DNA of 64,000 nt from assembly GCF_040939455.1 (NCBI RefSeq), contig NC_134136.1, positions 71,790,501 through 71,854,500 of the forward strand, written 5' to 3'. Source of the DNA: Microcebus murinus (Eukaryota; Chordata; Mammalia; Primates; Cheirogaleidae). Shown in pieces: positions 21,191 to 31,527 of the stretch. Numbering within the stretch: the stretch's first letter is position 1; each line of letters opens with the position of its first letter. Both the position numbers and the translations under genes were made by a program. Below the pieces are notes generated by a model, which was not told the origin of the DNA, searched no databases, and worked only from the letters and a program-made list of their open reading frames with translations.

Positions 21191-24100
21191 TTAATACCAG
21201 TTTGCTGGAGAATATATCTGGTGCTTGTTTTTCCACTCTTGGGATACTTCACTTAGTAGTATGGGTTCCAGCTCTAACCAGGAAAATATAAGATGTGCTA
21301 TATCACCGTTGTTTCTTAGAGCTGAATAGTACTCCATGGTATACATAAACCACATTTTATTAATCCATTCTTGGATGGATGGGCACTTAGGCTTTTTCCA
21401 CAGCCTTGCAATTATGAATTGTGCTGCTATAAACATTCGAGTGCAGGTGTCTTTTTTGTAGAGTGTCATTGGATCATTTGGGTAGATGCCCAGCAATGGG
21501 ATTGCTGGATCAAATGGTAGATTCACTTGTATCGCTTTAAGGTAGCTCCATATTGCTTTCCACAGAGGTTGAACTAGTTTGCAGTCCCACCAGTAGTGTA
21601 GGAGTGTTCCTCTCTCTCCGAAACCACGCCAGCATTTATTGTTTGGAGATTTTTTGATAAAGGCCATTCTCAATGGGGTTAAGTGATATCTCATTGTGGT
21701 TTTGATTTGCATTTCCCTGATGATTAGAGATGTTGAACATTTCTTAATATGTTTGTTGGCCATTCTTCTGTCTTCTTTAGAAAAGTTTCTGTTCAAGTTC
21801 TTTGCCCACTTTTTAATGGGGTTATTTGATTTTTTCTTCCTAATTTTCGTGAGTTCTAAGTATATTCTAGTTATCAGTCCCTTATCGGATGCATAGGATG
21901 CCAAAATTTTCTCCCATTCTGTAGGTTGTCTGTTTACTTTCATGACTATTTCTTTGGCTATGCAGAAGCTTTGCAGTTTGATCATGTCCCATTTATTTAT
22001 TTTTGTTGCTGCTTTGATTGCCTTTGGGGACTTCTTCATAAACTCTTTGCCCAGGCCAATGTCTAGGAGAGTGTTTCCAACTTTTTCCTCTACAGTTCTA
22101 ATAGTTTCATACCTTAGGTTTAAGTCAGTTATCCAGCGTGAGTTGGTTTTTGTGCGAGGTGAAAGGTGTGGGTCCTGTTTTAGCTGTCTACAAGTGGCTA
22201 TCCAGTTTTCCCAGCACCATTTATTGAAGAGGGATTCTTTTCCCCAGCGTATGTTTTTGTCAGCTTTGTCAAAGATTAGATGGCTATATGAGGATGGTTT
22301 TATATCAGGATTCTCACATCTGTTCCACTGGTCAATATTCCTATTTTTGTGCCAATAACATATTGTTATAATTACTACAGCTTTGTAGTATAGTTTGATA
22401 TCTGGCATATTAATGCCTCCCATTTTGTTTTTGTTGCCTAGAATTGCTCTTGATATTCGGGGTCTTCTTTGGTTCCGTACGAAGCGTAAAATTATTTTTT
22501 CTATATCTGTGAAGAATGCTGATGGGATTTTAATAGGTATTGCATTGAATCTGTAGATCTGTTTGGGTAGTATAGACATTTTGATGATATTGAGTCTGCC
22601 GATCCACGAGCATGGTATGGATTTCCATCTATTTACATCCTCTGCTATTTCCTCTCTCAGTGTTTCATAGTTCTCCCTATAGAGGTCTTTTACGTCCTTG
22701 GTTAAGTATATTCCTAGGTACTTTAATTTCTTTGTTGCTATTGTGAAGGGAATTGAGTCTTTGATTTGGTTCTCAATGAGATTTTTGTTGGCGTATATGA
22801 ATGCCTCTGATTTCTGTGTATTGATTTTGTATCCTGAGACTCTACTAAATTCATTGATCAGTTCCAGGAGTTTCTTGGTTGAATCCTTGGGGTTTTCTAG
22901 ATACAATATCATATCATCAGCAAACAGTGAAAGTTTGATCTCTTCTGCCCCTATTTGGATACCCTTGATTCCATTTTCCTGTCTGATTGCTGTAGCCAAG
23001 ACTTCCAGCACTATGTTGAACAGAAGTGGAGAGAGTGGGCAGCCTTGTCTGGTTCCAGTTGTAAGTGGGAATTATTTCAATTTTTCCCCATTCAGTATGA
23101 TGTTGGCTATGGGTCTGTCATATATGGCTTGTATCATTTTTAGGTATGTCCCTTCTATGCCTATTTTCTTAAGTGTTCTTATCATGAAAGGGTGTTGAAT
23201 TTTGTCAAAAGCTTTTTCTGCATCTATTAAAAGAATGATGTGGTCTTTGTTTTTGCTTCTGTTTATGTGGTGATTTGCGTTTATAGATTTACGTATGTTG
23301 AACCATCCCTGCATCCCTGGGATGAAGCCCACTTGGTCGTGGTGGATTATTTTTTTAATAAGTGTCTGGATTCGGTTAGCTAAGATTTTGTTGAAAATTT
23401 TTGCATCTATATTTATTAGGGATATTGGTCTGCAGTTTTTTTTTTGTTGCATCCTTTCCTGGTTTTGGTATCAGAGTAATATTTGCTTCATGAAAGGTGT
23501 CGGGGAGGTTTCCGTTCTTCTCGATGTTGTGGAATAGTTTCTGCAAGATAGGTACTAGTTCTTCTTTGTAAGTACGGTAAAATTCAGGTGTGAAGCCATC
23601 TGGACCAGGACTTTTCTTTTTAGGGAGATTTTTAATTGCTGTTTCTATTTCAGCTGTTGAGATTGGTCTGTTCGGAGAATCTATTTCTTCCTGGTTGAGC
23701 CTAGGGAGGTTGTGTGTTTCTAGAAAAATGTCCATTTCCTCCACATTTTCCAGTTTGTGTGAATAAAGATTTTTGTAGTATTCATAAATTGTAACTTGTA
23801 TTTCTTTGGGATCAGTTGTAATATCTCCTTTTTTGTTCCTGATGGAGCTTATTAGAGATTTCTCATTTCTGCTTTTTGTTAGCTTAGCCAATGGTGTGTC
23901 AATTTTATTTTTTCAAAGAACCAACTTTTTGTTTTATTAATCTCCTGAATAGCTTCCCTGTTTTCAATTTCGTTTAGTTCTGATTTGATCTTGTTGATTT
24001 CACTCCTTCTGCTGGGTTTGGGGTTGGTCTGCTCTTCTTTTTCCAGCTCTTTGAGTCGTTTCATTAGATTGTCTATTTGTGATCTTCTTGTCTTTTGGTT

Positions 24101-25060
24101 ATAGGCATTTATGGAGATAAACTTTCCTCTCACAACTGCTTCAGCTGTGTCCCATAGGAGTTGATAACTTGTCTCTCCATTGTCGTTTTCTTCATAGAAC
24201 TTTTTTATTTCCGTCTTGATTTCTTCATTTACGAAGTAAGCATTTAGTAGGAAGTTGTTTAATTTCCACGTTTTTGTGTAGAAATGTGAGTTTCTGTTAG
24301 GGTTGATTTCTACTTTTATTCCACTGTGATCTGAGAAGGTACATGGTATGATTTCTATTTTTTTAAATTTCTTGAGATTTTCTTTGTGTCCTAGGATATG
24401 GTCAATCTTAGAGAATGTCCCATGAGCTGACGAGAAGAACGTATATTCAGTGGATTTTGGGTAGAATGTTCTGTAGATGTCTGTCAGACCCAATTGTTCT
24501 AGAGTTTTGTTTAAGTCCATTATTTCTTTATTAATTTTCTGTTTGGAAGATATGTCTTGTGCCGTCAGTGGGGTGTTGAAATCTTCAGCGATTATGGAGT
24601 TGCTTTTAATCCATTTGCTTAGCTCCAGTAAGGTTTGCTTTATGAATCTGGGTGCACCTAAGTTGGGTGCATATATATTTAAAATTGTTATCTCTTCTTG
24701 TTGGACTGTGCCCTTCACCATTATATAGTGACCCTCTTTGTCTTTTACTACTTTTGTTGGTTTAAAAACTAAATTGTATGAAATTAGAACTGACACACCA
24801 GCCTTCTTTTGGCTTCTATTTGCTTGGAATATTGATCTCCACCCTTTTATTTTTAGTCTATATGCATCCTTGCAGGTTAGATGTGTTTCCTGAAGCCAGC
24901 ATATACTTGGCCTGTATTTTCTTATCCATTCAGCCAGCCTATGTCTCTTGAGTGGAAAGTTTAGGCCATTCACATTTATTGAGAGAACTGATAGGTAAGG
25001 TAGATTACTGATCATTCTGTTGGGTTGGATGTTGTTGCTATGATTTCTGTCTTGAGCCAT
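21191..25060 (-). pseudogene. L1 ORF2 (endonuclease-reverse transcriptase), three lesions
   Basis: ORF2p nicks DNA at TT/AAAA sites and copies L1 RNA there. Start: [10 protein letters not shown] at 25060, 41 bases after ORF1. Order of domains: endonuclease (25060 to ~24300; 'CWLQETHL', '[10 protein letters not shown]', '[11 protein letters not shown]'), reverse transcriptase (~23700-22600; catalytic F-A-D-D at about 22925 intact), and C-terminal Cys region (~21590-21650). Lesions: a 4-base deletion near 23905 shifts the frame (393 intact codons up to there); an indel in an A-run near 23440 shifts it again; an in-frame TAA at ~23072 replaces the Val of 'KLKVF'. From 23011 to 21191, 606 codons are open. 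Also odd: the endonuclease 'GDFN' reads 'EDFN', and the second Cys of C-x3-C-x7-H-x4-C is Phe ('CWRGFGERG'). Inactive as it stands. Confidence 0.92.
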
Positions 25061-25101
25061 TGTAATATCTGGCCTTTAATATCTTTGGGTTTTGGTTGTT
25101 T

Positions 25102-26094
25102 TTATATTCGTGGGTTATTATTATGATGTTCTGTGCATAACGCTGTTTTGAGTACTTCTTGTAGGGCTGGTCTTGTCTTGGTGAATTCTCTGAGCCTTTG
25201 CTTGTCTGAGAATGTTTTTATTTCTCCTTCATATATGAAGCTTAGTTTTGCAGGGAATAATATTCTAGGCTGGGCATTGTTTTGTTTCAAATGATTGAGA
25301 ATGGGGCCCCAGTCTCTCCTTGCTTGTAAAGTCTCATTAGAGAAGTCTGATGTTATTCGAATTGGCTTTCCCTTGTATGTTACTTGCTTCTTTTGTCTTA
25401 CAGTTCTTAGAAGGGCCTCTTTAGTTGATACTTTGGTCAGTCTGATGACTGCATGTCTTGACGTCTTCCTGTTTGTGTTGAATCTCCCAGGGGTCCTCTG
25501 AGCTTCTTGAACTTGTATATCAAGATTTTGAGCAAGGCCTGGGAAATTTTCCTCTATTATATCTTCAAACAGCTTGTCCAACCCTTGAGTGTTGTCTTCT
25601 TCCCCTTCTTGTAACCCTATGACCCTCACATTAGGTTTCGTCACATAATCCCATAGCTCTTGTAGGCTTTGCTCTTTTCTCTTGTTTCTCTGCTCTATTT
25701 CTGTGACTGATTTATTTAATTGGAGGGTGTTATCTTCAAGCTCTGAGATTCTTTCTTCTATTTCTTCTACCCTGTTCTTGAGACTTTCCACTGTATTTTG
25801 TATTTCCTTGAATTGATTCTTCATTTCCAGGAGTTCGATTACACTTTTCTTCATTGTGTCTATTTCTTTTCCCATATCCTGGAGACTTTTTGTGGTTTCT
25901 TTGTGTTGGTTATTGAATTGTTTTTGTAGCTGGGTGAGTGTTCTTAGGATCCACATACTAAATTCCTCTTCTGTCATATTGGTTCCCTGATTTTGGTAGG
26001 TGTCCATTTCTAGGGGGCTGGTGCTCCTCTTTGGGAGTGTGTTTTCCGTTTGGTTCTTCATATTTCCTGAGTTCTCTCGCTGATTTCTTCCCAT
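25102..26094 (-). CDS. L1 ORF1 protein, intact frame
   Basis: 330 codons, close to the 338 of human L1 ORF1p. The family's product is a cytoplasmic RNA chaperone that trimerises and coats L1 RNA in the ribonucleoprotein that carries out retrotransposition. Residues 1-50 are basic and polar (start MGRNQRENSG). About 50-150 is a coiled coil with Leu/Glu/Gln heptads ('ESLKNRVEEIEERISELED'). About 150-250 is the RNA-recognition motif ('NVRVIGLQEGEEDN'; 'RHAVIRLTKVSTKEALL'). About 250-330 is the C-terminal domain ('YKGKPIRITSDFS', 'ARRDWGPIL', 'RILFPAKLSF', 'REFTKTRPALQEVL'). The ATG lies in the position seen in the L1 at 40714 and 41 bases separate its stop from ORF2. No frameshift or stop is visible. 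Expression is unknown; the 5'UTR is CpG-rich and would normally be methylated. Confidence 0.85.
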   Translation of the reverse strand: MGRNQRENSGNMKNQTENTLPKRSTSPLEMDTYQNQGTNMTEEEFSMWILRTLTQLQKQFNNQHKETTKSLQDMGKEIDTMKKSVIELLEMKNQFKEIQNTVESLKNRVEEIEERISELEDNTLQLNKSVTEIEQRNKRKEQSLQELWDYVTKPNVRVIGLQEGEEDNTQGLDKLFEDIIEENFPGLAQNLDIQVQEAQRTPGRFNTNRKTSRHAVIRLTKVSTKEALLRTVRQKKQVTYKGKPIRITSDFSNETLQARRDWGPILNHLKQNNAQPRILFPAKLSFIYEGEIKTFSDKQRLREFTKTRPALQEVLKTALCTEHHNNNPRI

Positions 26095-27519
26095 GTTGAT
26101 CAGTTGTTGTTTCTTTCCTTAGGTTATTGTTTGGGTATTCACACACCTTGTTTAGTTTCTTAGTCGTTAGGTGGTGTCTGTGGGTGAAATTGGACCACTC
26201 CCTGTATATTGAGTCAGTGGGTGCCGTGGAAAGACTGTGCAAGATTCCGTCCCTGTCAGTAGGTGGCGTTTGCTTGGAGGAACAGGCTATATTGTTGACT
26301 TTGTGTCCTGTTAACAGCTCTTGTTCTGGGCGGAAATGGGTTGGGTAAGCCTGCCCTCAGGCCGTTAGCAGGGGTCAAAGTTCTGTTGTCTGCTTCCAGG
26401 GAAAGCTGTCAGGGCGGGGCTGGAATGGTCCTGCTCAGCCAGAAAGTCTGTGTGTGGGGGTTGGGCTGTCTGAGACCAGCAGTCTGGAGTGGGCCTCGCT
26501 TCTTTCCACCCTCCCCAACTCCGCAGCTACTCCTGGGCCGCTGCCAGCAGGCCAGACCACAAGCCACTAGGCCTCCCCGAACTGTGATGCCGGCGAGGAG
26601 GTTCCCTGCACAGGAACGCCACCAGGGTTGGGAGTACGGCCTCCTCCTGGGAGGAGGGTTGCCCTCTAGGACTCCGATCCATCCCTGGAGGCACACACAC
26701 CTCAGTAGGCTGTTCACGTATAACCCTTCTGTGCCCCGGGCAATGCTAGCCCTCGGTGCAGTGGATCTGGTCTGCAAGTCCGACCTCTGGGTCCCAGAGT
26801 TCAAACTGTATCCCCACCAGGGAGAGGATTTCCGGTCCCAATTCACCCACAGGGAGCCCAAGCTGGGTCTATGTCTCTCAGCCTCTGAGTCAGCACCGTT
26901 CTCCTGGGAACACGGTGCCAGCAGCACCTGGGAGGGCGGGCGGGTAGGGAGCTCACAATCTGAGTTCCCCTGATTTAGGTGTAGGGTCCCAAACGGGAAG
27001 GTCCCGTTCCTTGTAGGTGCCTCCGGTTGGTGGCTGTATTGTGTCTCTGGGCAGCCATGGTTAGGGTCGGCGGAGGGGAGGAGGAGGCAATATGGCGCCT
27101 GCCGCGCGGCTCGGGTCTGTGCACACGGAGGTGCCCGGATGAAGTTGGGAACCTGGTGCCACGTCTGCTACAGGCTCACCGTTGGCAGGCGGTGGCTGTC
27201 TCTGGGCTGGTGTCCACAGGTCCCTCCACCCGCTGGGGAGCCCACTAGCAGTCCCGAATGCAAGGCAGGGGAAACAGCAAATCCAACTACCCTTGCCGCT
27301 GGTCTCCGTGCTGCTCCGGTGGTCTCAGCCTCCAGTTCTCCTCCGCAGCCTCCTCCCGTGGAGTCTTCCGGGGTCTCAGGTATCCCTCTTTCCGGCCCTT
27401 GTCCGCTGTATGCTCGTCTTCTTGCTTCGTTCCTCTAATTTCTGCTAGAATCTGTCTTTTCTGCAGAGATGTCTGTCTAGCGGTGTTATTCGTCCGCCAT
27501 CTTGCTCTCCCCCCCCCCC
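26095..27519 (-). promoter_or_regulatory. L1 5'UTR / internal promoter
   Basis: A GC- and CpG-rich leader of ~1.4 kb, in sharp contrast to the AT-rich surroundings. At its 5' tip the minus strand reads CAAGATGGCGGAC (27492-27504), matching the YY1 site that positions the L1 start. It is preceded by ~11 G residues (27509-27519), the usual L1 5' G-run. Complete 5' ends mean the RNA was copied to its start. Open frames of 90-210 codons on both strands here come from GC-rich composition, not genes. Confidence 0.82.
27492..27504 (-). promoter_or_regulatory. YY1-like site at L1 5' end
   Basis: Minus strand CAAGATGGCGGAC, matching the CAAGATGGCGG core known at +13 to +21 of primate L1, where YY1 directs accurate initiation. 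Seen directly; binding is inferred from the family. Confidence 0.75.
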
Positions 27520-27742
27520 TTTTTTTTTTTTTTTTTTTTTGAGACAGAGTCTCACTCTGTTGCCCAAGGTAGAATCCTGTGGCATCAGCCTAGCTCAGAG
27601 CAACCTCAAACTCCTGGGCTCAAGCAATCCTCCTGCCTCAGCCTTCTGAATAGCTGGGACTACAGGCATGCGCCACCATGTCCAGCTAATTTTTTCTATG
27701 TATTTTTAGTAGAGACGGGGTTTCGCTCTTACTCAGGCTGGT
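27520..27742 (-). mobile_element. Strepsirrhine-type Alu, 5'-truncated
   Basis: A 21-base poly(T) (27520-27540) and then GAGACAGAGTCTCACTCTG: an Alu in antisense. It reads GTGGCATCAGCCTAGCTCAG and GCAACCTCAAACTCCTGGGC, the strepsirrhine Alu wording, and ends at ACTCAGGCTGGTC, so about the first 90 bases of the Alu are missing, including the pol III A box. The Alu tail touches the L1 5' G-run directly, and its truncated 5' end touches the duplication CAGTATATCCTTT. No duplication of its own separates it from the L1. See findings for how this may have arisen. Confidence 0.93.
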
Positions 27743-27755
27743 CAGTATATCCTTT
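27743..27755 (+). repeat. Right target-site duplication of Alu-L1 composite
   Basis: CAGTATATCCTTT, identical to 20948-20960. It is followed by TTTAATGCTGAATAATATTCC, the continuation of the ancient L1 target. Confidence 0.85.
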
Positions 27756-28090
27756 TTTAATGCTGAATAATATTCCTTTTTTCGTGTGTGTGCATGTGTG
27801 TGTATGTGTTTGTGTAAAAATTTCATTATCTATCCATTGATGGACCTTTCACTGTTCCCATAATTTAGCTATTGTGAATAATGCTGCAGTGAACATCAGG
27901 GTTAGATATCTCTATGAGGTGCTGATTTTATTTAATTTGGGTATATACTCAGCAGAGGGATTGCTGGGTCATATGGTATTTCTATTTTGAATTTTTTGAG
28001 GAGCCTCCATCCTACGTTCTATGATAGCTACACCAGTATAAATTTCCACCACCAGTATAAGGGCTCACTTTTCTCAACACCATCACTAGC
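27756..28090 (-). repeat. Ancient L1, part 2 (antisense)
   Basis: Continuation of 20540-20947: TGCTGAATAATATTCC, a GT-rich patch at 27785-27815, ATCTATCCATTGATGGACC, TTAGCTATTGTGAATAATGCTGCAGTGAACAT, GGGATTGCTGGGTCATATGGTA, ACCACCAGTATAAGGGCTCAC. No frame. Confidence 0.75.
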
Positions 28091-28455
28091 ACTTGTTTGT
28101 TTTTTTTTATTTAATTTTTTATTTTTTCATATTATGGGGGTACAAATATTGTTAGGGTTACATATATTGCTCCTGCCATTCCTCCACACGCCCACCCCCC
28201 CGCCTTGCCAAAACATCAAACATGTCCTACTCTTAGGTGGTGCTCATCGCCCTATTTTGTAAGTGTAAATTCTTCCCCTCCCTCCCCCTCCCATTTGCCC
28301 ACCACCCAATAAAAGTTTGTTTGTTTGTTTGCTTTTTCCTCCTTTTTTGACCTTTGGGTTACATTGTATATCTTATCCTTTCCCTTGGAAGGTTTAGGTG
28401 TATTCCCTCTCCCCCCCCCACTATGCTCACCACAACCCTAAGATACTTGTTGTTT
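28091..28455 (-). mobile_element. L1 3'UTR-only insertion in ancient L1
   Basis: About 340 bases (28103-28444) of a strepsirrhine-type L1 3' end in antisense: poly(T)-rich start, CATATTATGGGGGTACAAATATTG, C-rich runs, and GAAGGTTTAGGTGTATTCC. It is severely 5'-truncated. The flanks ACTTGTTTGTTT (28091-28102) and ACTTGTTGTTT (28445-28455) are a near-perfect duplication of the ancient L1 sequence, which otherwise runs continuously across it. Confidence 0.75.
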
Positions 28456-29470
28456 CTTGTCTTTTAGTTGATAGCCATCCTAAACACATGTGAGGTGATA
28501 TTTCATTATAGTCTTGATTTTCATTTCCTGATGATTAATGAGTGATGTCGAACATGTACCTGTTGGCCATATTTATGTCTTCTGTGGAAATATGCTTATT
28601 CCGGACCTTTGCTCTTTTTTATTTATTCCCTTTTTTCTGCAGTTTGCACTGTCATTCTCCTCTCACCAAGGGTAAGCATCATAATGGGTTTAGTATGTAT
28701 CCCGCTATTCATATATGTTCCTGTAAACTACATAGATTTTTGTATATGTGTGTTGTTAATTTATGTACATGATGTCAGTCTGTGGATCTTATTCTATTTC
28801 CTACTTTTTTCACTCAACATTTTGCTATAAGTGGACTTAGTCTATTATGTATAACTGCCAGATCCACCATATTTTACCTAAGTCTCCCCTAGTAATGGAC
28901 AAGTTTGCATCCAACTCCCTCCCACAGCAAATAATAAAATAAAAACTGCAATAAATATCTTTGTATATGTCCATGTATGAACTTGTGTATAATTATCTTT
29001 GGTATATTCAGCTAAACTGCTGGGTCCAAGAGTATGAGTATCTCTATTGTACTTTGACTAAATGCCATTCTTTGGCTTTCTAGAATGACTGCACCTTCTG
29101 CCCACGGTCCCACAAACACTTGGCGTGATTAAGCTCTATATATTTTGTAACTCTAACCGATGAAAAAGAGTTCATTGTTTTTTTTTTTTAATTTGCATGT
29201 ATTTGTCTGATTACTGAGTAATTAGATTATCCCCTTACCATTTTGTTAGCCTTTGGATATTCCACTTCTGTAACACTGCTGTTTAATATCTTTTGCCAAT
29301 TTTTCAATAAAGGTTATTATTTTTTTCTTGGTGATTCAGAAGAGTTCCTTGAATGATCTATATATTGATCTTTGTTTTAGACAGTGAAGGTATCCTCTCT
29401 CATTTAGTCACTTTTCTGTTTATATTATCCATGGTATTTTATATTAAAAAGAAATACTTAATTTTAATTG
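28456..29470 (-). repeat. Ancient L1, part 3, and a second old L1
   Basis: 28456-28620 continues the ancient L1 (CTTTTAGTTGATAGCCATCC, GTGAGGTGATATTTCATTATAG, TTTCCTGATGATTAATGAGTG). From ~28770 another old L1 3' region follows in antisense (TTTTTTCACTCAACATTTTGC; CTGCAATAAATATCTTTGTATATG; ATTCAGCTAAACTGCTGGGTCCAAGAG; ATCTTTTGCCAATTTTTCAATAAAGG). Both lie on the minus strand. No open frame remains. The join at ~28620-28770 is unclear. Confidence 0.6.
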
Positions 29471-29479
29471 AATTAATGA

Positions 29480-31500
29480 GGTTTTTGACTTGTGTTTAAT
29501 GCTTTTAAAGTTTGGCTCAAAAACTTCTTCTCCAAAACTAGATAATAAAAACAATCTTCTATATATTAGTCTATCAACTTTATAGTGTTACCTTTCACAA
29601 TTAGGTCATAAATTCACCTGGAGTCTCATTTTATATATTGTGGTGAAAAGGAAATCAACTCTATTTTTCTTCATAAAATGAGCTAATTTTCCTAATATAA
29701 ATTACTAAACAATTCTCCTTTACCCATGATTCATAGTTCTCTCTTTATTGCATATCAAGCTCCCATATAAGTGGTATTTATATTTCATTCAATTCCACTT
29801 AATAGCACGATAACAGTTTTATTTTAAACATTTGCAATATGCTGAGAATTACAACCATTTTCCACTGTGGAAACACATAATGACAAATTTAAACTATCAA
29901 CTTAAAACACATGAGAGGGTATATCATGTTTCAAATTCTCTTAGTGAGTATGAGAGCAAAAAGAAAAAATTACTTTGTCAAACATGGCTCAAATACATGC
30001 TTATGTTCCCTTCCTTGGTTTCTCCAAAGTACATTTTATATTGAATGAACTGAAAGCCTTTGCTAGTTCCTAATTTTGTCAGGTTTCTTGGATTTTATAA
30101 GTGCATTTTCACTCTCCTGGTAGCTAATTTTCAAGGGAACTGAGCATTAATTTGTTAATAATATGTCCGGGCAGGCCTCACCAACAAACCAATCAAATGA
30201 ATAGATGTTAAAAGAAAAAAAAAAAAAAAAAAGAAAGAAAAAGAAAGAAAGAGCCTCATATCACATGCTTCTATATATTCAGTGCCAGGGAGGAAGAAGA
30301 TCTCTGGCTGTATCTATTGTGCTTAAATTCATATTTCAAGTATGTTCATGGAGGAACTATACAAAAGTACTTTACCGCCTTCGTTTGTATCTTTGTAGCA
30401 TGACTTCTATGAAGCAAAGAGTTTTATAGTATCCATGAAGGGAAATTTCATGTGACAATATTAATTATTTTATGTGTCTTTAGGCTATACTTATATAAGT
30501 CACAATTAATTATGTCCCTCGTTTACTATGGTTTCAATTGTCAATATGATGGGTGTTTGAAGATATGTCATAAGTGAAAATCACGTTTCAACTCAAAGAG
30601 GTTTTCCTATTATTCTGGAGAAGGCACGATAATGTCTTCATTTTTCATAGTAAGTCACAGCCACTGGGGACAGTTTCCCACACTATTATGTTGAGAAATA
30701 TTCTTAGTCTTCAGGCAGGTTCACCAAGAAATAGTATAATTTGTAATTAGCAATAACTGTAATAGGCACAGGAGGAGAGGATGATAAGAAAATGCCATAC
30801 ACAAAGCTAAATACTTCTAACCTAGTAGCCCCATATGCATCCAATTTTTTTCATGACTCAAGTCCTTTTTGCCTATAAACTTAAAGAGATTTTAAATATC
30901 TCTGAATATCTAATCTTTACTCCACAACTTCTAAGGACTGTCTTGGAGGAAATCAATCCCCCCCAAAAAAAAAAAATAAAAAAAAAAACTTATTAGGCTA
31001 TTAAATGCATTGTACTCTATTTTGGGCACTCCCCATAGTTTATATGCATGCTAGTAGAAATATGTTCCTGTTAGCTTACTTCTCCTCCTATACTTTATGA
31101 CAATGAAGTCACATGATGTTTGATGTGAGAAGCATTTTCTTATAACTTCTTGTTAGTATAGTAGGTAATCCAAATACCAAAGATCAGGAGTTGAATATAC
31201 CTATTGGGGAGTATTTCTTATTCTAAATAATGTAGCCCCTTAATAACTGTGTACACTATTATAAAACGAAAGCCTCAAATCCTGAATAAATATAGTTAAA
31301 TAAGTTATTTTTCAATTAGCCTAACTAACTGAAAATCCTCAATAAATGCCAGGGATATTCTACAAACCCCCTTCCAAAGGCATTGAGTTTTTGCACAATG
31401 AAATCACAATTAAGACAAATTCAAGATAGAAGAGATCAGATTCTGATATGATATTCTTACTTGATTCCAGCCCCTTCACTGGGGCATATCTTAGTGCTCT
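29480..31500. other. Unassigned AT-rich DNA with A-rich runs
   Basis: No gene or family recognised. There are A-rich stretches at ~30208-30250 (A-run followed by AAAG repeats) and ~30960-30990. The A-run at 30210 could be a relict retroposon tail, but no body is recognisable next to it. Confidence 0.45.
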
Positions 31501-31527
31501 TTTATATAAAAAAAATAGAAATGAAAC

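Larger units (their letters stand above)
20961..27519 (-). mobile_element. Full-length young L1
   Basis: A complete L1 on the minus strand. It has a 5' end with a G-run and AGAGCAAGATGGCGGAC, a GC-rich 5'UTR of ~1.4 kb, an intact ORF1 (330 codons), a 41-base spacer, an ORF2 of ~1,290 codons broken at three places, a 230-base 3'UTR and a poly(A) tail. It sits inside an ancient L1. Its 5' end is joined directly to an antisense-oriented Alu fragment (27520-27742), and the target duplication flanks the pair, not the L1 alone. Compared with the other long L1s here it has the fewest lesions, so it is the youngest long copy or nearly so. Because ORF2 is broken it cannot move by itself. The intact ORF1 and promoter could in principle still be transcribed. 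Confidence 0.95.

Noticed and set aside
21191..23011. A 606-codon frame as a host gene
   Set aside because: It is the C-terminal half of L1 ORF2, in frame with the upstream piece across a nonsense codon at ~23072.
26341..27448. Several GC-rich frames (up to 210 codons) as genes on the plus strand
   Set aside because: They lie antisense in the L1 5'UTR; similar frames recur in the L1 at 40714 and differ in reading. Composition artefact.
27520..27742. Alu as an independent later insertion next to the L1
   Set aside because: An independent Alu would have its own flanking duplication and leave the L1 duplication between Alu and L1. The only duplication is outside the pair.
28770..29470. Calling this part of the same ancient L1 as 27756-28620
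   Set aside because: The words restart at a 3'-proximal position, so a second old L1 is more likely. I left the boundary open.
30205..30250. A-run as the tail of a recent processed pseudogene or SINE
   Set aside because: No recognisable body stands before it on either strand, and no flanking duplication was found.
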